DNA of 64,000 nucleotides from Raoultibacter massiliensis. Lineage in GTDB: Bacteria > Actinomycetota > Coriobacteriia > Coriobacteriales > Eggerthellaceae. Below are positions 36,982-46,914 of this stretch, piece after piece. The position numbers were made by a program, and so were the translations under genes. The number at the start of each line of letters is the position of its first letter. The stretch's first letter is position 1. The stretch is from NCBI RefSeq assembly GCF_900199545.1, contig NZ_LT962671.1, positions 2,558,030 through 2,622,029 of the forward strand, given 5' to 3'. Under the pieces are notes generated by a model. The model made no database searches. It was not told the DNA's origin and saw only the letters and a list, made by a program, of their open reading frames with translations.

Positions 36982-38361
36982 TTATCTTGGATAGGTCTCG
37001 GGGTTCAGGAGATCGATCAACTCGTCACGCGATCCGACGCCGATTTTGGCGTATATATGGTTCGCGTGGGTTTTCACCGTTGATTTCGAAATGAACAGCT
37101 TGTATCCGATGTTGGTATAGCTGCGACCCTGCAGAAGCGCGAGAAGCACCTCCGTTTCCCGCAAGGTGAGATCGTAGCGCTTCGCCATCGAAGCGGAAAG
37201 CGCTTCCGGTATCGAAGGCGACGAGTCTTTTCCGTGCGCGCTTTTAACCGACTGCAGCAAATAGACGACGATCATCACGATCACCGTCGCAAGCAGCACG
37301 ACAACGCATATGAAGCTTCCTACTTGGACCTCCATTGAAGAACGCATGACCCTGCCGCACACGAACACGAGATCCTTAAGGATAAACAACACGCAAACCA
37401 ATTGGGAAAACGAGGACCCCAGGGCTTTTCGCAGCGAGGAGAGGATACCGAGGAACGCGACATCGACTTGCGAGTAAACAGCGAAAAGCAAAACCCAGAG
37501 AAACCCGATCGAACTATCGACCACCGATGCGACAACAAGAAGAACGACAAGCGAGCAGGTGGACAAAAGCCAGTAAAACGCCGATACGAAACCCGAGTAC
37601 GATCCGAATCTTTTCGCCAACACGATAACGAGCCCCGAAACAAGCGGCGAGGCGATCAGGAGCGCCTGCGCGCCGTATTCCCTGTAAGCCGCCTCGTCCA
37701 TGAACAACAGTCCTTGCACGAAACGGGCCGCCAGAACAGCGATAACAACGAGTTTTATGGCATCCCAGGCTTCCCCGAGCGACGACTTCGCCTCTTCTTC
37801 GGCAACCCACTCGAACGGCCGCTGCAACTCGACGCGAAGACACCAAAACGATAGTCCGAGCACGATCAGGCGAACGGCGAACGCGCAAAGGCTTCCAACC
37901 AAATCGAAGCCCATCGCCAAAGGCGGCAAGCAGGCGATGATCGTCGATATGCCCGAAGCGGCGGAAATGCAGACGAGAGTTTTTACCAGGGACTTTTTTT
38001 CGTAGGCCCGAATCCACAACCGACAATAAAGCGCATAGCCCGCTGCAAAGAGAACGCACGATGCGGAAAGGAGCGCGGTGCTCTGCCGCCCATCCGCCAT
38101 GAGAACGAGAAACGCCTCCTGCACGACGAAGGCCGCTGCGAGCAAAACGAGAGAAAGGGCGAAGAACCCCTTCGTTTTATCCTTTCGCGCTGCCGTCAGC
38201 AGGAAGATGACGCCCCAGGAGGCAACCGAAGCAAGCCCCAAAGTCACCTGGTAATCCATCGAAAGCTGTGAGTAAAAGCTGTACGCGCGCTGAAAAACAA
38301 GGATGAGGACTACGAAGCCGAACGAAGTCCACGAATGCGTTTTGCCGAAGCCCGCTCCCAT
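36982..38361 (-). CDS. membrane LuxR-family regulator 5
   Basis: The 459-aa protein is the shortest of the set, with ten to twelve hydrophobic segments and a C-terminal LTLRETEVLLAL / ISKSTVKTHANHIYAKI helix-turn-helix. Its start sits very close behind GAGAGGAGAGGG. It is transcribed toward the OYE-type reductase gene, 217 bases upstream of that start, so regulator then target lie in tandem. It is the only LuxR here partnered with a non-fumarate-reductase fold. Confidence 0.92.
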   Translation of the reverse strand: MGAGFGKTHSWTSFGFVVLILVFQRAYSFYSQLSMDYQVTLGLASVASWGVIFLLTAARKDKTKGFFALSLVLLAAAFVVQEAFLVLMADGRQSTALLSASCVLFAAGYALYCRLWIRAYEKKSLVKTLVCISAASGISTIIACLPPLAMGFDLVGSLCAFAVRLIVLGLSFWCLRVELQRPFEWVAEEEAKSSLGEAWDAIKLVVIAVLAARFVQGLLFMDEAAYREYGAQALLIASPLVSGLVIVLAKRFGSYSGFVSAFYWLLSTCSLVVLLVVASVVDSSIGFLWVLLFAVYSQVDVAFLGILSSLRKALGSSFSQLVCVLFILKDLVFVCGRVMRSSMEVQVGSFICVVVLLATVIVMIVVYLLQSVKSAHGKDSSPSIPEALSASMAKRYDLTLRETEVLLALLQGRSYTNIGYKLFISKSTVKTHANHIYAKIGVGSRDELIDLLNPETYPR

Positions 38362-38521
38362 CCCTCTCCTCTCGCCGCAAACAAGGCACGCACGTATCCG
38401 CCAATTCTACCTTATCGGAAGCGGCCTCCCAAAAGCATCGATCCTGCCTGCGAGGCGTCAGAGAGGAGATTGCCCTTATCCGCGTTGACGATTGAACCAT
38501 CTGGCATAGACGGAAGATATC

Positions 38522-38992
38522 CTACACGTTCGCCATGCCCTCTTTGAAATCGACGATCTTCTGACGCGCTTCATCGCAACCGGTGCCGAGCATCTGCACG
38601 GCAAGAATCGCGGCATTCTTCGCCCCGTTGATGGCAACGCAGGCAACCGGAACGCCCGAAGGCATCTGCACCATCGAAAGCAGCGAATCGAGCCCCCCGA
38701 GGTCGCTCGTCTTCATCGGCACGGTGATAACGGGGTTCGGGGTGTATGCGGCAACGACGCCGCCGAGGTGGGCGGCCTTGCCAGCCGCCGCAACAATAAC
38801 GCGAATGCCGCGATCGACCGCGGTCGATGCCCATTCGTGCACTTCGGCAGGCTTGCGATGGGCGCTTGCGACTTTTACTTCATAGGGAACGCCGAACTCC
38901 TCGAGCTGCTTCATGCACGGCTCCATAGCGGGCATGTCGCTTTCCGAACCCATGATGATGCCGACGAGCGGGGCTTTGTTCTCAGCAGACAT
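38522..38992 (-). CDS. purE: N5-carboxyaminoimidazole ribonucleotide mutase
   Basis: The 156-aa product has the class I PurE signatures: GIIMGSESDMPAM with the catalytic Ser, VASAHRKP with the catalytic His, and AAAGKAAHLGGVVAAYT. It converts N5-CAIR to CAIR in purine synthesis. The Met at 38992 follows AAGGAG; the longer frame is untranslated. purK is not adjacent. It is a lone housekeeping gene between the LuxR and protease genes. Confidence 0.96.
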   Translation of the reverse strand: MSAENKAPLVGIIMGSESDMPAMEPCMKQLEEFGVPYEVKVASAHRKPAEVHEWASTAVDRGIRVIVAAAGKAAHLGGVVAAYTPNPVITVPMKTSDLGGLDSLLSMVQMPSGVPVACVAINGAKNAAILAVQMLGTGCDEARQKIVDFKEGMANV

Positions 38993-39122
38993 TCGAACTC
39001 CTTCGTTCACGATAGTGCGCGTTAGCTTGATTGCACTAGTGTAGCGAACCCGATTGGCGGTTACCATCGATTAGAGCTCATTTCCGCAAACGGAAGCCCT
39101 GCAGCAGCATCGTTTCGCCGCA

Positions 39123-41216
39123 TCATTTCCGATTGCGCTCGGCCCTTTTCGCCCCCGTTGCCGCCGCGCGCCCCATAACCGCAAGGGCAGCGAGGGCCAC
39201 GATGCTCGCCGTCGCAGCGAAAGGAACGTCTCCCACCGACGCAAGATCCCCCCTCACGCCGAAGGTTTCGCCCGACGCATCGACCGGCAAAGGCTTCGGA
39301 TCGGCAGGATCGGGATCGGGTTCGACAGGCTCAATCGGCTTGGCAGGATCATCGGGAAACGGCGTGGAGTCCGCAAACGCCTTGATCAGCACATTGCCGT
39401 AGGCGATGCTTCCGCCATCGGTCATAGCGGGATCGTTGCTCAGTCCGGATGCGTCCTCCCAATCGCCATCCGAGCCAAAGAAGCTTTCACCCGGATTGAC
39501 CACAAGAGAACTGTAATACTGCAACCCGTGGTCTTCGGCATACTTCTGAGTGAGACCTCGCTCGATGGGAACCATCCATGTCGTTCCCGCCCGCGAAGTT
39601 GACGAAGAGCAGATCGATTCGACCACCGAGAAGCTCTCCCCCTCACGCACTTCGAGCTTGTTATCAAGCTCGATGCGATGGAATCCCGCAAAGGACGGCG
39701 TTGTCGCCTGCGTTGCCACAAGCTCACCGTCTTCGGGATTCTCGGAATCGGGACCGAGGCGGTAGACCTGCACCGATACCGAAGAATTCGGGGTGTACGT
39801 TATCGCAGAGACCGCCCCCACCGTCATGTCCTCATCGGCGGTAAACCGATTGGCAACCTTGATTTCGGCTGAGCTTGTCAATGGATGAGTCAGAGGGCTG
39901 TCGTGCCCCACGATATCATGCTGCAACGTGCGATCGTACGCCGCATCCGAAGAAGCCATGTGATATGCAACGAAGGTTTCGATCGTCTGATCGTAATACG
40001 AAAGATAGAAGTAACCCGTTCCGTCGATTCCCCACGTCATCGAATTTCCCGGGCTGCCGTTCTTGCTGCCCCAGCTGTTCTTCACGATCCATGCGCCATC
40101 GGCAGGCGGCTGCTTGTCCGGATCGTCGCTGAACGACGCCTTGGGAAACGAGTCGTCCCAGCCAACCACCGTAACGCCATGATTTGCCGGGAAATACTCA
40201 TTGGTGTACTGCGCCCATGTCGTATAGTTGAAAAACTCGCCGTTGCCGCTTTGCCCCGGCGAACTCACATCAGCCGCATAGCCCATGTCAAGCGCGCCGG
40301 TTTCCATAAGGGCCTGCTTTGCCGCATCCGTTGCTCGCTGGTCGTATTTATAGGACGTCGATCCATCGTCGTTATGGGTTATGACGGCGGGACTTGGCAG
40401 GATCTCCGCCTCCTCGAGCTGATAGGCGCTTGAAAACCGCAAGCTTGAAGCCACAGCCCAATTGCCGTCCTTCACCGGTTCGGAGATAAGGTTTCCTTCC
40501 TTGTCTACGCCCTCGGAAAGCTCGCCCGCATCGTTGGTGTACGGAACCAGCTGCTCAGTCACAACGCCTTGCCCCGCAGCCAGAATCGCAGCTGCCGTGC
40601 TGATGCCGCCGCCGATGTCCAAAGGGCTCCCCCCTGGACGAACGACCGCGCCCTCGCCTGTTTGGTCGCTGATCAAACCTGCCGTTTCCTCTGCGGTAAT
40701 CGCGGTGCTCCTAAACCATGCGAGATGACGCTCCGAAAGATCGATCGACACTGCATCCGCAACGCCCTGCTTGATGAGATTGCTTTCACATGCCGCAACA
40801 GCCGCGAACGCCCAGCACGAGTTCCAAGGATTCTGCAATTTCACCGACGTAACGGCGGGTGCACCGTCCGATGTTCTTAAATCGTACGCCGAAGGCAGGC
40901 TGCTCAGCGGAGCTACTCCCGCATCGCCCTCAGAGTAGTTCGAGTACGAGGGATCGATACCGTATCGCGAACCGGGTTCGGCTATGCTTTGACCAGCCGG
41001 GCCTCCCGTCGGCCAAACGAGCATGTCGGCAAGCGGCGTGCCGCCCAGCGTAAACGTCGACGCATCGTCCGTATCGGCAAATGCGACCGCCGGAGAAAGC
41101 AAAACCGCAAGGGCGATGGAAACGGCCAGGGAAAGAACCCGTTTGCACCAGCGCGCCGTTAAACGGCGGTCGATCCGCTCGCCTTTGCCTTTGACGTTTT
41201 GCGAAGATCCCCTCAT
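39123..41216 (-). CDS. secreted C1-family (papain-like) cysteine protease, membrane-anchored
   Basis: The 697-aa product has an N-terminal signal peptide (about residues 25-48, cleaved after AFA) and a C1 peptidase domain with QNPWNSCWAFAA (oxyanion Gln and nucleophile Cys), NHGVTVVGWDD (His) and WIVKNSWGS (Asn). A beta-rich lectin-like region follows, then an Asp/Pro spacer, and a C-terminal hydrophobic helix with basic tail (KRAERNRK). There is no clear LPxTG, so it probably stays anchored by the helix. All catalytic residues are present. It should act at the cell surface, perhaps on host or dietary peptides. AAGGACGGG precedes the ATG. Confidence 0.93.
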   Translation of the reverse strand: MRGSSQNVKGKGERIDRRLTARWCKRVLSLAVSIALAVLLSPAVAFADTDDASTFTLGGTPLADMLVWPTGGPAGQSIAEPGSRYGIDPSYSNYSEGDAGVAPLSSLPSAYDLRTSDGAPAVTSVKLQNPWNSCWAFAAVAACESNLIKQGVADAVSIDLSERHLAWFRSTAITAEETAGLISDQTGEGAVVRPGGSPLDIGGGISTAAAILAAGQGVVTEQLVPYTNDAGELSEGVDKEGNLISEPVKDGNWAVASSLRFSSAYQLEEAEILPSPAVITHNDDGSTSYKYDQRATDAAKQALMETGALDMGYAADVSSPGQSGNGEFFNYTTWAQYTNEYFPANHGVTVVGWDDSFPKASFSDDPDKQPPADGAWIVKNSWGSKNGSPGNSMTWGIDGTGYFYLSYYDQTIETFVAYHMASSDAAYDRTLQHDIVGHDSPLTHPLTSSAEIKVANRFTADEDMTVGAVSAITYTPNSSVSVQVYRLGPDSENPEDGELVATQATTPSFAGFHRIELDNKLEVREGESFSVVESICSSSTSRAGTTWMVPIERGLTQKYAEDHGLQYYSSLVVNPGESFFGSDGDWEDASGLSNDPAMTDGGSIAYGNVLIKAFADSTPFPDDPAKPIEPVEPDPDPADPKPLPVDASGETFGVRGDLASVGDVPFAATASIVALAALAVMGRAAATGAKRAERNRK

Positions 41217-41543
41217 AAGCCCGTCCTTGCATCGAGTACAGAATGATTACTAATTGAGTAATATATTTCACTCTTGCCCTGCAAGTATACATGGTGACGG
41301 GCCCCTGGCGCCAGCGCGCTTCGAGAAGCAAGCCAAAACGGCTTCGACGGCCCGACAAGATTGTTGGCGAAACTCAGAATCGCCCCAAGGCAAGCTATCG
41401 ATCGCGCTTCGGCAAACCAACGTAGAACGACATGGCTTCGAACCTACAAAGGGAGAGGGCTGCTTGCGATTCCCATATCGAACTCCATTGTCCACGCAGT
41501 CTTCCCATCGCCCCGCCTGCCTCGGTCAGAGGACCCCGAACCG
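41217..41543. other. intergenic region, no supported gene
   Basis: This 327-base gap lies between the protease gene and the end of LuxR 6, both on the minus strand. An AT-rich stretch at 41236-41275 next to the protease start is the probable promoter. No other structure stands out. Confidence 0.45.
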
Positions 41544-43115
41544 TTATGCCGCAGCGTCGATCAGATCGATCACCTCTTGGCGCGAGTGCACGCCTAGTTT
41601 GCGGTACACCATCGCCGTGTGCGCGTGAACCGTACTCGTCGATATGTAGAGCACCTCGGATGTCTTCTTCATGCTGTACCCAAGCGAGATGCAGAAAAGA
41701 ATCTCCTTCTCGCGCTGCGTCAAGCCGAAGCGATCCCCTATCCGATTGCATACGTCGCTTCTGTCGATGCTGCGATCCGCATCGGTTCGGGTCGGCGAAA
41801 ACGTCATCTTGGCAATGCTGCCGTTGACGAACATGACGCAAACGAACACAAGGCAGAGGATGAGGCAGAACCCGAGTATCAATGCATAGCCAACAGCATA
41901 TTCCCCGATCAAAGCGAGCGTATCAGGAGCATAGCTCTCCAGGAAAATGCGGACGGCGTTTACTGCGAGAGACGGCACGAAGAGGGCGACGACGTAGCAG
42001 ACTCCAAAAACGGGCAAAGGATCCAAATCCTCTTGGTAGACGATGACCATGAATATGATGAAAAACATGATCTTCGTCATACGGCGGAACAAGTACATAA
42101 CCTCAAAGCAAAAGTTCGTTTGAACGGCCAAAACGAATACGGCCATGAAGAAGCTCAGGAAGATGACGGCAAGAAAAGCAAGGCAGGCATACCAAAACAG
42201 CTTGTTCTTGAAAAACGGCGTCTTTCCCGATTGAACCGCTATCAGAGCCAGCATGAGGCTGAGTATCAGCGGCAACGCGTACGTCAGGGGCGACTCGCTG
42301 GTTATCACATGGTATCCCGGAACGAAAATCTCAACGTAGGATATCAAGTTTATGGCCAGCACGAGCAAGGACAGCGGAATCAGCCATGTTTTGCGTTCGG
42401 TCCGACGCCCGGTCCCCTCAAGGCACTTCTCCGCAGACCCGACGGGATCAAGGCCTCCGCGCAGTCTCGCATAGGCAACGTAGCACACGCTCGATAAACC
42501 CAGGCTTGCGATGGGCACGACAACCCGGAATTCACTGTTATTGAGATTGCTCGGAACGACAACGTAAGCCAGCGCCATCGCTATGAGCATGAGCACGACG
42601 ATCGTGTTGAGCCTTTGGGAGAACATGAGCTCTTTGATTTCAACGACCCACGAGAAGAAGACCACGACGAACCCCGCTGCAAAAACCACAAGGCACAGTG
42701 CGCATGCAATCGCCGAAAAAGGCTGGCCTGCATAGCCCAAGACCGAATGAACCGCAAGCAGGCTCGCCGAACCGAGAAGACCGAACGCGAGAACGACGCC
42801 GCGCCGTCGAGCGAATCGGACAAATCGCCTTCGCCCAATCGAAGCCAACAGCACCAAGCCGATAAGGACGGCCAAAAAGAAGCAGTAGGCGAGTATGCCG
42901 TCGACGGATTCGATTACGGCGAAATACGATTCTTTGAAAAACGCCTTCGCGATGTACATCCATGCGAACAGGAACCCGAAAACCAACAGGACGCCCGCAC
43001 GCCACTCAAGCGAAGAATTCGCCGCGATCTTTCCTGCAGCATTCGAAATCGCCGTCGAGTCTTTTTTGTTTTCGTCTTTAGAAGGAGCTTCCCAACCCCC
43101 ACCTGGTAGCCGCAT
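41544..43115 (-). CDS. membrane LuxR-family regulator 6
   Basis: The 523-aa protein is the longest complete LuxR of the set, with an extra hydrophilic N-terminus of about 38 residues before roughly twelve hydrophobic segments. The C-terminus has LTQREKEILFCI / ISTSTVHAHTAMVYRKL; the recognition helix contains HAH where the others have KTH or RTH. AAGGGGG precedes the ATG. It is divergent from reductases 6 and 7, with a strong inverted repeat between. Confidence 0.93.
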   Translation of the reverse strand: MRLPGGGWEAPSKDENKKDSTAISNAAGKIAANSSLEWRAGVLLVFGFLFAWMYIAKAFFKESYFAVIESVDGILAYCFFLAVLIGLVLLASIGRRRFVRFARRRGVVLAFGLLGSASLLAVHSVLGYAGQPFSAIACALCLVVFAAGFVVVFFSWVVEIKELMFSQRLNTIVVLMLIAMALAYVVVPSNLNNSEFRVVVPIASLGLSSVCYVAYARLRGGLDPVGSAEKCLEGTGRRTERKTWLIPLSLLVLAINLISYVEIFVPGYHVITSESPLTYALPLILSLMLALIAVQSGKTPFFKNKLFWYACLAFLAVIFLSFFMAVFVLAVQTNFCFEVMYLFRRMTKIMFFIIFMVIVYQEDLDPLPVFGVCYVVALFVPSLAVNAVRIFLESYAPDTLALIGEYAVGYALILGFCLILCLVFVCVMFVNGSIAKMTFSPTRTDADRSIDRSDVCNRIGDRFGLTQREKEILFCISLGYSMKKTSEVLYISTSTVHAHTAMVYRKLGVHSRQEVIDLIDAAA

Positions 43116-43429
43116 TGCATGCCCCCTTGCCCGAGCCTCCCACCTTCGAGGTTCGTGCCTCGCATTCTAACATGGTCGGCCCGCCAACCTCGAAAGCAAC
43201 GCCACGCAACGTTCCACCCCAGGTTCGCCGACATGGCGAAACGTTATATTTAGACACTTTTTGTCGAGCGAATTAGGCAAAAAGTGTCGGCTGCTCCGAC
43301 TCTTTTCACCCATCTTTATCGAAGACCGAAAAGACAGCGCCCCATACGATCTAGGTGCGCTTCGGAGCAATCCGAAAAGAAATGGAAAAAGGTGCCAGGG
43401 AGGCGCCGATACCGTGAAAAGGGGACCAT
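43116..43429. other. divergent control region of LuxR 6 and reductase 6
   Basis: This 314-base region between divergent starts contains three closely spaced dyads: TTCGCC/GGCGAA at 43224-43240, the 11-bp arms at 43253-43288, and GTCGG/CCGAC at 43286-43300. An AT-rich CGTTATATTT lies between the first two. It is the densest candidate operator region in the window. Confidence 0.6.
43253..43288. promoter_or_regulatory. 11-bp inverted repeat, candidate regulator binding site
   Basis: GACACTTTTTG (43253-43263) and its perfect complement (43278-43288) are spaced 14 bases, so the centres lie about 25 bases apart, on one face of the helix after two or more turns. It is 142 bases before the reductase 6 start and 138 bases from the LuxR 6 start. 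Confidence 0.5.
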
Positions 43430-45019
43430 ATGATCGATAACGGGAAATCACACGATGCAGCATTGAGCCGACGCACGTTTTTAGCGGGAGCGGGCGCCGT
43501 TGCAGGAATGGCAGCCCTCGCCGGCATTACCGGTTGCGCGCCCTCGACCGCCACCGAGAAAAACAGCGCAGCCGGTGAATCGACCGGATCGTACGCCTTC
43601 GCGAAAAGGCAATCGGACGTTGCCGACAGAGAACAGCTTTCTACCGACGTGCTGGTTGTCGGCGGCGGCGGCGCGGGCATCTGCGCCGCAATCAGCGCAG
43701 CCGAAAACGGCGCTCAGGTCATCCTGACCGAAAAGCTCAGCCAGCTCGGCGGCGCGACGATTCTATCCGGAGGCGCCATCCCCGTCGTTGGAACGAACCA
43801 GCAAGTCGAAGCAGGCGTGGAAGATAGCATCTTCGCGATGGCTACCGATATTTTGCGACCGACGAATTACACCGTCCGCCCCGATCTCGTGTACACCGTG
43901 GCCGAAAACGCCAAGGACCTCATCGAATGGACCGAAAAGAAGGGCGTTGTCTGGAACCTCGATGAAAGAGGGCGCTTCGGGCAAACCGCCCGCCGCATGC
44001 ACATCGCCGAAGGCACCGGCGAGGGACTCGTCACCACCCTCATCGAGCATATGACGGCCCAGGATTCGATCACCCAGATGCTCTCCTTCGAAATCGAGGG
44101 CCTCGTGCTCGACGATGCCGACGCGGTTGTCGGCGCCTACGGAAAATACGACGGCAAAGACTACGCGATAACCGCCAAAAACACGGTGCTCGCCACGAGC
44201 GGATTTGCGAACAACCCTGAAATGATCGCACAGTACTGCCCCGAAACCGCAGATGCCGTAAAAGTCGTGGCCATCGGCGCAACGGGCGAAAGCCTTAAGT
44301 GGGCAGAAGAGCTCGGCGTCGAGCTGCAATGCATGGGAGCCTACCAAGGCCACGCGTTTCGCGGAGTGGACAGCAATACAACCGCAGGCCATCAGGCCCT
44401 CGCGACCAATGGAGCCATCATCGTCAACGCCAACGGCGAACGCTTCGTGAACGAGTACGGCGGCTACTCCGACCTGTCGCCCCATGTGCTCGCCCAGCCA
44501 GACCACATCGGATACATATGCTTCACCGACATCCAGGCAGCGAAAAGCAAAGAATTCCCCGAGCGCCAATCGGCCGGCTACGTTGCAACAGGTGCAACCG
44601 CCGCAGAGCTCGCCGATGCGCTCGGCATAGACGCCGCTGCGCTCGAGAAAACCTTCGAGGCCTACAAAGAGGGCATAGCGAAAGGCGAAGACAGCTTCAA
44701 TCGATCCCACTTGCCCGAAAACTTCGATGGGCCCTACTACGCCATGAAGATTACCGGCGAAATACGCCACACGCAGGGCGGCATGCCGACCGATGTGGCA
44801 GGACACGTGATTCGTCCAGACGAGACCCTGATACCGGGGCTGTACGCCGCGGGCGGCTGCACCGAAGGTTTTTCCTGCCGCGCCGGATCGGTTTATTCGA
44901 GCGGCAACGGCTTGATCCAAGCGCTTCTCTTCGGAATGATCGCCGGGAAGAACGCGGCAACCGAAGACAAGGAAACGGCTCAACTTGCCGTCTGGGAGCA
45001 AGGCAAAACAAGCGAGTAG
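43430..45019 (+). CDS. Tat-exported FAD-dependent reductase 6
   Basis: The 529-aa product has LSRRTFLAG (RR 14-15) and ITGC (Cys36). The FAD motif VLVVGGGGAGICAAISA is near residue 75 and is followed by EKLSQLGGATILSGG, the closest in this window to classical fumarate reductase flavoproteins. The C-terminus reads GLYAAGGCTEGFSCRAGSVYSSGNGLIQALLFG, which keeps the SGN-GL part but alters the Arg/Gly positions. No FMN-bind domain. AAAAGGGG precedes the ATG. It is divergent from LuxR 6, with reductase 7 downstream. Confidence 0.93.
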   Translation: MIDNGKSHDAALSRRTFLAGAGAVAGMAALAGITGCAPSTATEKNSAAGESTGSYAFAKRQSDVADREQLSTDVLVVGGGGAGICAAISAAENGAQVILTEKLSQLGGATILSGGAIPVVGTNQQVEAGVEDSIFAMATDILRPTNYTVRPDLVYTVAENAKDLIEWTEKKGVVWNLDERGRFGQTARRMHIAEGTGEGLVTTLIEHMTAQDSITQMLSFEIEGLVLDDADAVVGAYGKYDGKDYAITAKNTVLATSGFANNPEMIAQYCPETADAVKVVAIGATGESLKWAEELGVELQCMGAYQGHAFRGVDSNTTAGHQALATNGAIIVNANGERFVNEYGGYSDLSPHVLAQPDHIGYICFTDIQAAKSKEFPERQSAGYVATGATAAELADALGIDAAALEKTFEAYKEGIAKGEDSFNRSHLPENFDGPYYAMKITGEIRHTQGGMPTDVAGHVIRPDETLIPGLYAAGGCTEGFSCRAGSVYSSGNGLIQALLFGMIAGKNAATEDKETAQLAVWEQGKTSE

Positions 45020-45047
45020 ACCGAAAACCGCCGAGAGAGCGCCACAA

Positions 45048-45080
45048 CGTCGGGAGCCGCGAACCAGCCGGCTCCCGACG
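45048..45080 (+). terminator. 12-bp hairpin between reductases 6 and 7
   Basis: CGTCGGGAGCCG (45048-45059) pairs perfectly with 45069-45080. It is 29 bases after the reductase 6 stop, with no T-tract after it. It may terminate, or protect the upstream mRNA. Confidence 0.6.
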
Positions 45081-45251
45081 GGGATTATCAGCAACGAAGG
45101 ACTCGCACACCCATCCCCTACTCTGGGGGATATCCCAAATCCCCAGGTTTGCCCCCATCCCCCCTTCCTCTTCCATCGTAAAACAAAGAAGCTCGGTGCA
45201 CTTACAGGGAGAAGCATCGGGCGTCTGATCAAACGATCGAAAGGGATGGAA

Positions 45252-46808
45252 ATGAGTTTAGATCGAAGGAGCTTCATCAAAAGCGCAATAGTAACCGGCG
45301 GTCTTGCCGCCATGGCAGGGCTGACGGCATGCGCCGCCGAGCCGGGCAAGGAATCGGATGCCCAGCCTTCGACAACCGAGCAGACGGTCATCGAGCCGTC
45401 AGAAACCAAAGAATGCGACATCTGCGTCGTAGGCGCCGGTCTGTCGGGGCTCTCGGCATGCGTCCAGGCAGGCGAACTGGGGTTGAACGTCATCGCACTC
45501 GAATCGGGCGACGATGTCGGCGGCGGTGCGCGCATGGGCGTCGAGGGAACGTTCGGTCTCAATTCCGAAATGATGAAAACGGCAGGCGTCGAGGTCGACA
45601 GCCTGGCGATACTCAACGACGAGCTTTCGCAAGCGCAGCAACGAAGCGACGCGTTGCTGTGGAGGGAATTCTTCAATGTGGCAGGCGAAAACATCAATTG
45701 GCTCGTAAAGCAGGGCGTCGAGTTCAACGGTACGATCGACAACTACCATTCGGGTAAGTTCAACACGTTCCATTGGTACAAAGACGGCAAAGCCGCAGCA
45801 GGCTACGTGCCCGCAATGTCGGCTCGCACGAAAGAACTGGGAGTCGACGTCATCGTCAACACGACCGCCAAAAAGCTCATCGCCGACGAGAACGGAAAAG
45901 TCACCGGCGTCTATGCCCAGCAGAAAAACGGCGACTGGCTGCAGGTGAACGCAAAAGCCGTCATCCTTGCAAGCGGCGGCTTCGGATCGAACGCCGAGCT
46001 GGTTTCCCGCATCGGCTACGATCAGGATCGTCTGGGTTGCATGTTCGAAAACGCACAGGGCCACGGCTACCTTATGGCTATGGAAATGGGCGCTGTCGAC
46101 ACGATCCCCGGCTGCTGCGACCAGAACGCTCCCATGCTTGCCGGCGTTCCGCAAGGCCAGACCAACATGCTGTTCTGCTTGGAGCCGGAAATCCCCTGGA
46201 TCAACGAGAACTGCGAGCGTTTCTACGCCGAAGACATCGTCGTCACCAACATGTCCTACTCCAATCCTCCCAAGTGGAACCAGAAAGACTACTTTATGAT
46301 CTGGGACACGAAGATGCTCGAAGGCTACAGCTCCTGGGGCGTCGACTCGACGGGCGACTTCACGAGCCTCGTAGAAGCCGCCGTGGAAAACGACGACGGT
46401 TCGGTCTACCGCTGCGATACCATCCGCGAACTGGCCGAAGGCTACAACCTGGACGCTGACGCACTGGAGAAGTTCGTGGAGGACTACAACAGGATGTGCG
46501 CCGAGGGCACCGACGAACTTTTCGGAAAGAGCGCCGAGTACATGCAGCCCATCGAGAACGGCCCATTTTACATTGCGCGTCCCATCTGGGTTGTCTTCTG
46601 CGTGGTCGGCGGCATCGGAACGAACCACAACGCCCAGGTCGTCCGCGATCGCTTCGAGCCCGTCGATGGCTTGTACGCAATCGGAAACGACGGATGCATG
46701 CTCTACCGAAACATCTACACGATTGACACGCCGGGCACCTGCAGCGGCTGGGGCATCGCTTCGGGCAGAAAAGCCGTGAACCACGCGTTCGAAACCTATG
46801 TGAAGTAA
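45252..46808 (+). CDS. Tat-exported FAD-dependent reductase 7
   Basis: The 518-aa product starts MSLDRRSFIKS (RR 5-6), has LTAC (Cys27), an FAD motif VVGAGLSGLSA near 58, and a C-terminus GLYAIGNDGCMLYRNIYTIDTPGTCSGWGIASGRKA. This tail, with Y-R/K-x-x-Y and a GW/GM-type end, is like that of reductase 9, so the two form a subgroup. The Met at 45252 is preferred over 45246 because AAAGGG is 6 bases before it. LuxR 7 converges on its 3' end; LuxR 6 controls the region upstream of reductase 6. Confidence 0.93.
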   Translation: MSLDRRSFIKSAIVTGGLAAMAGLTACAAEPGKESDAQPSTTEQTVIEPSETKECDICVVGAGLSGLSACVQAGELGLNVIALESGDDVGGGARMGVEGTFGLNSEMMKTAGVEVDSLAILNDELSQAQQRSDALLWREFFNVAGENINWLVKQGVEFNGTIDNYHSGKFNTFHWYKDGKAAAGYVPAMSARTKELGVDVIVNTTAKKLIADENGKVTGVYAQQKNGDWLQVNAKAVILASGGFGSNAELVSRIGYDQDRLGCMFENAQGHGYLMAMEMGAVDTIPGCCDQNAPMLAGVPQGQTNMLFCLEPEIPWINENCERFYAEDIVVTNMSYSNPPKWNQKDYFMIWDTKMLEGYSSWGVDSTGDFTSLVEAAVENDDGSVYRCDTIRELAEGYNLDADALEKFVEDYNRMCAEGTDELFGKSAEYMQPIENGPFYIARPIWVVFCVVGGIGTNHNAQVVRDRFEPVDGLYAIGNDGCMLYRNIYTIDTPGTCSGWGIASGRKAVNHAFETYVK

Positions 46809-46819
46809 ACACCGAGCAA

Positions 46820-46868
46820 CGGGTTGCGCCGAGCGTCTCTCCCGCCCAACCAACGCAGGTGCAACCCG
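46820..46868. terminator. weak long-loop hairpin between reductase 7 and LuxR 7
   Basis: CGGGTTGC (46820-46827) pairs with GCAACCCG (46861-46868) around a 33-base loop, between convergent stop codons. Termination is plausible but the loop is long. Confidence 0.35.
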
Positions 46869-46914
46869 ACGATCGTCCAACAGCTGACGGCGCCAGATGC
46901 GGGCGCAAACGAGC

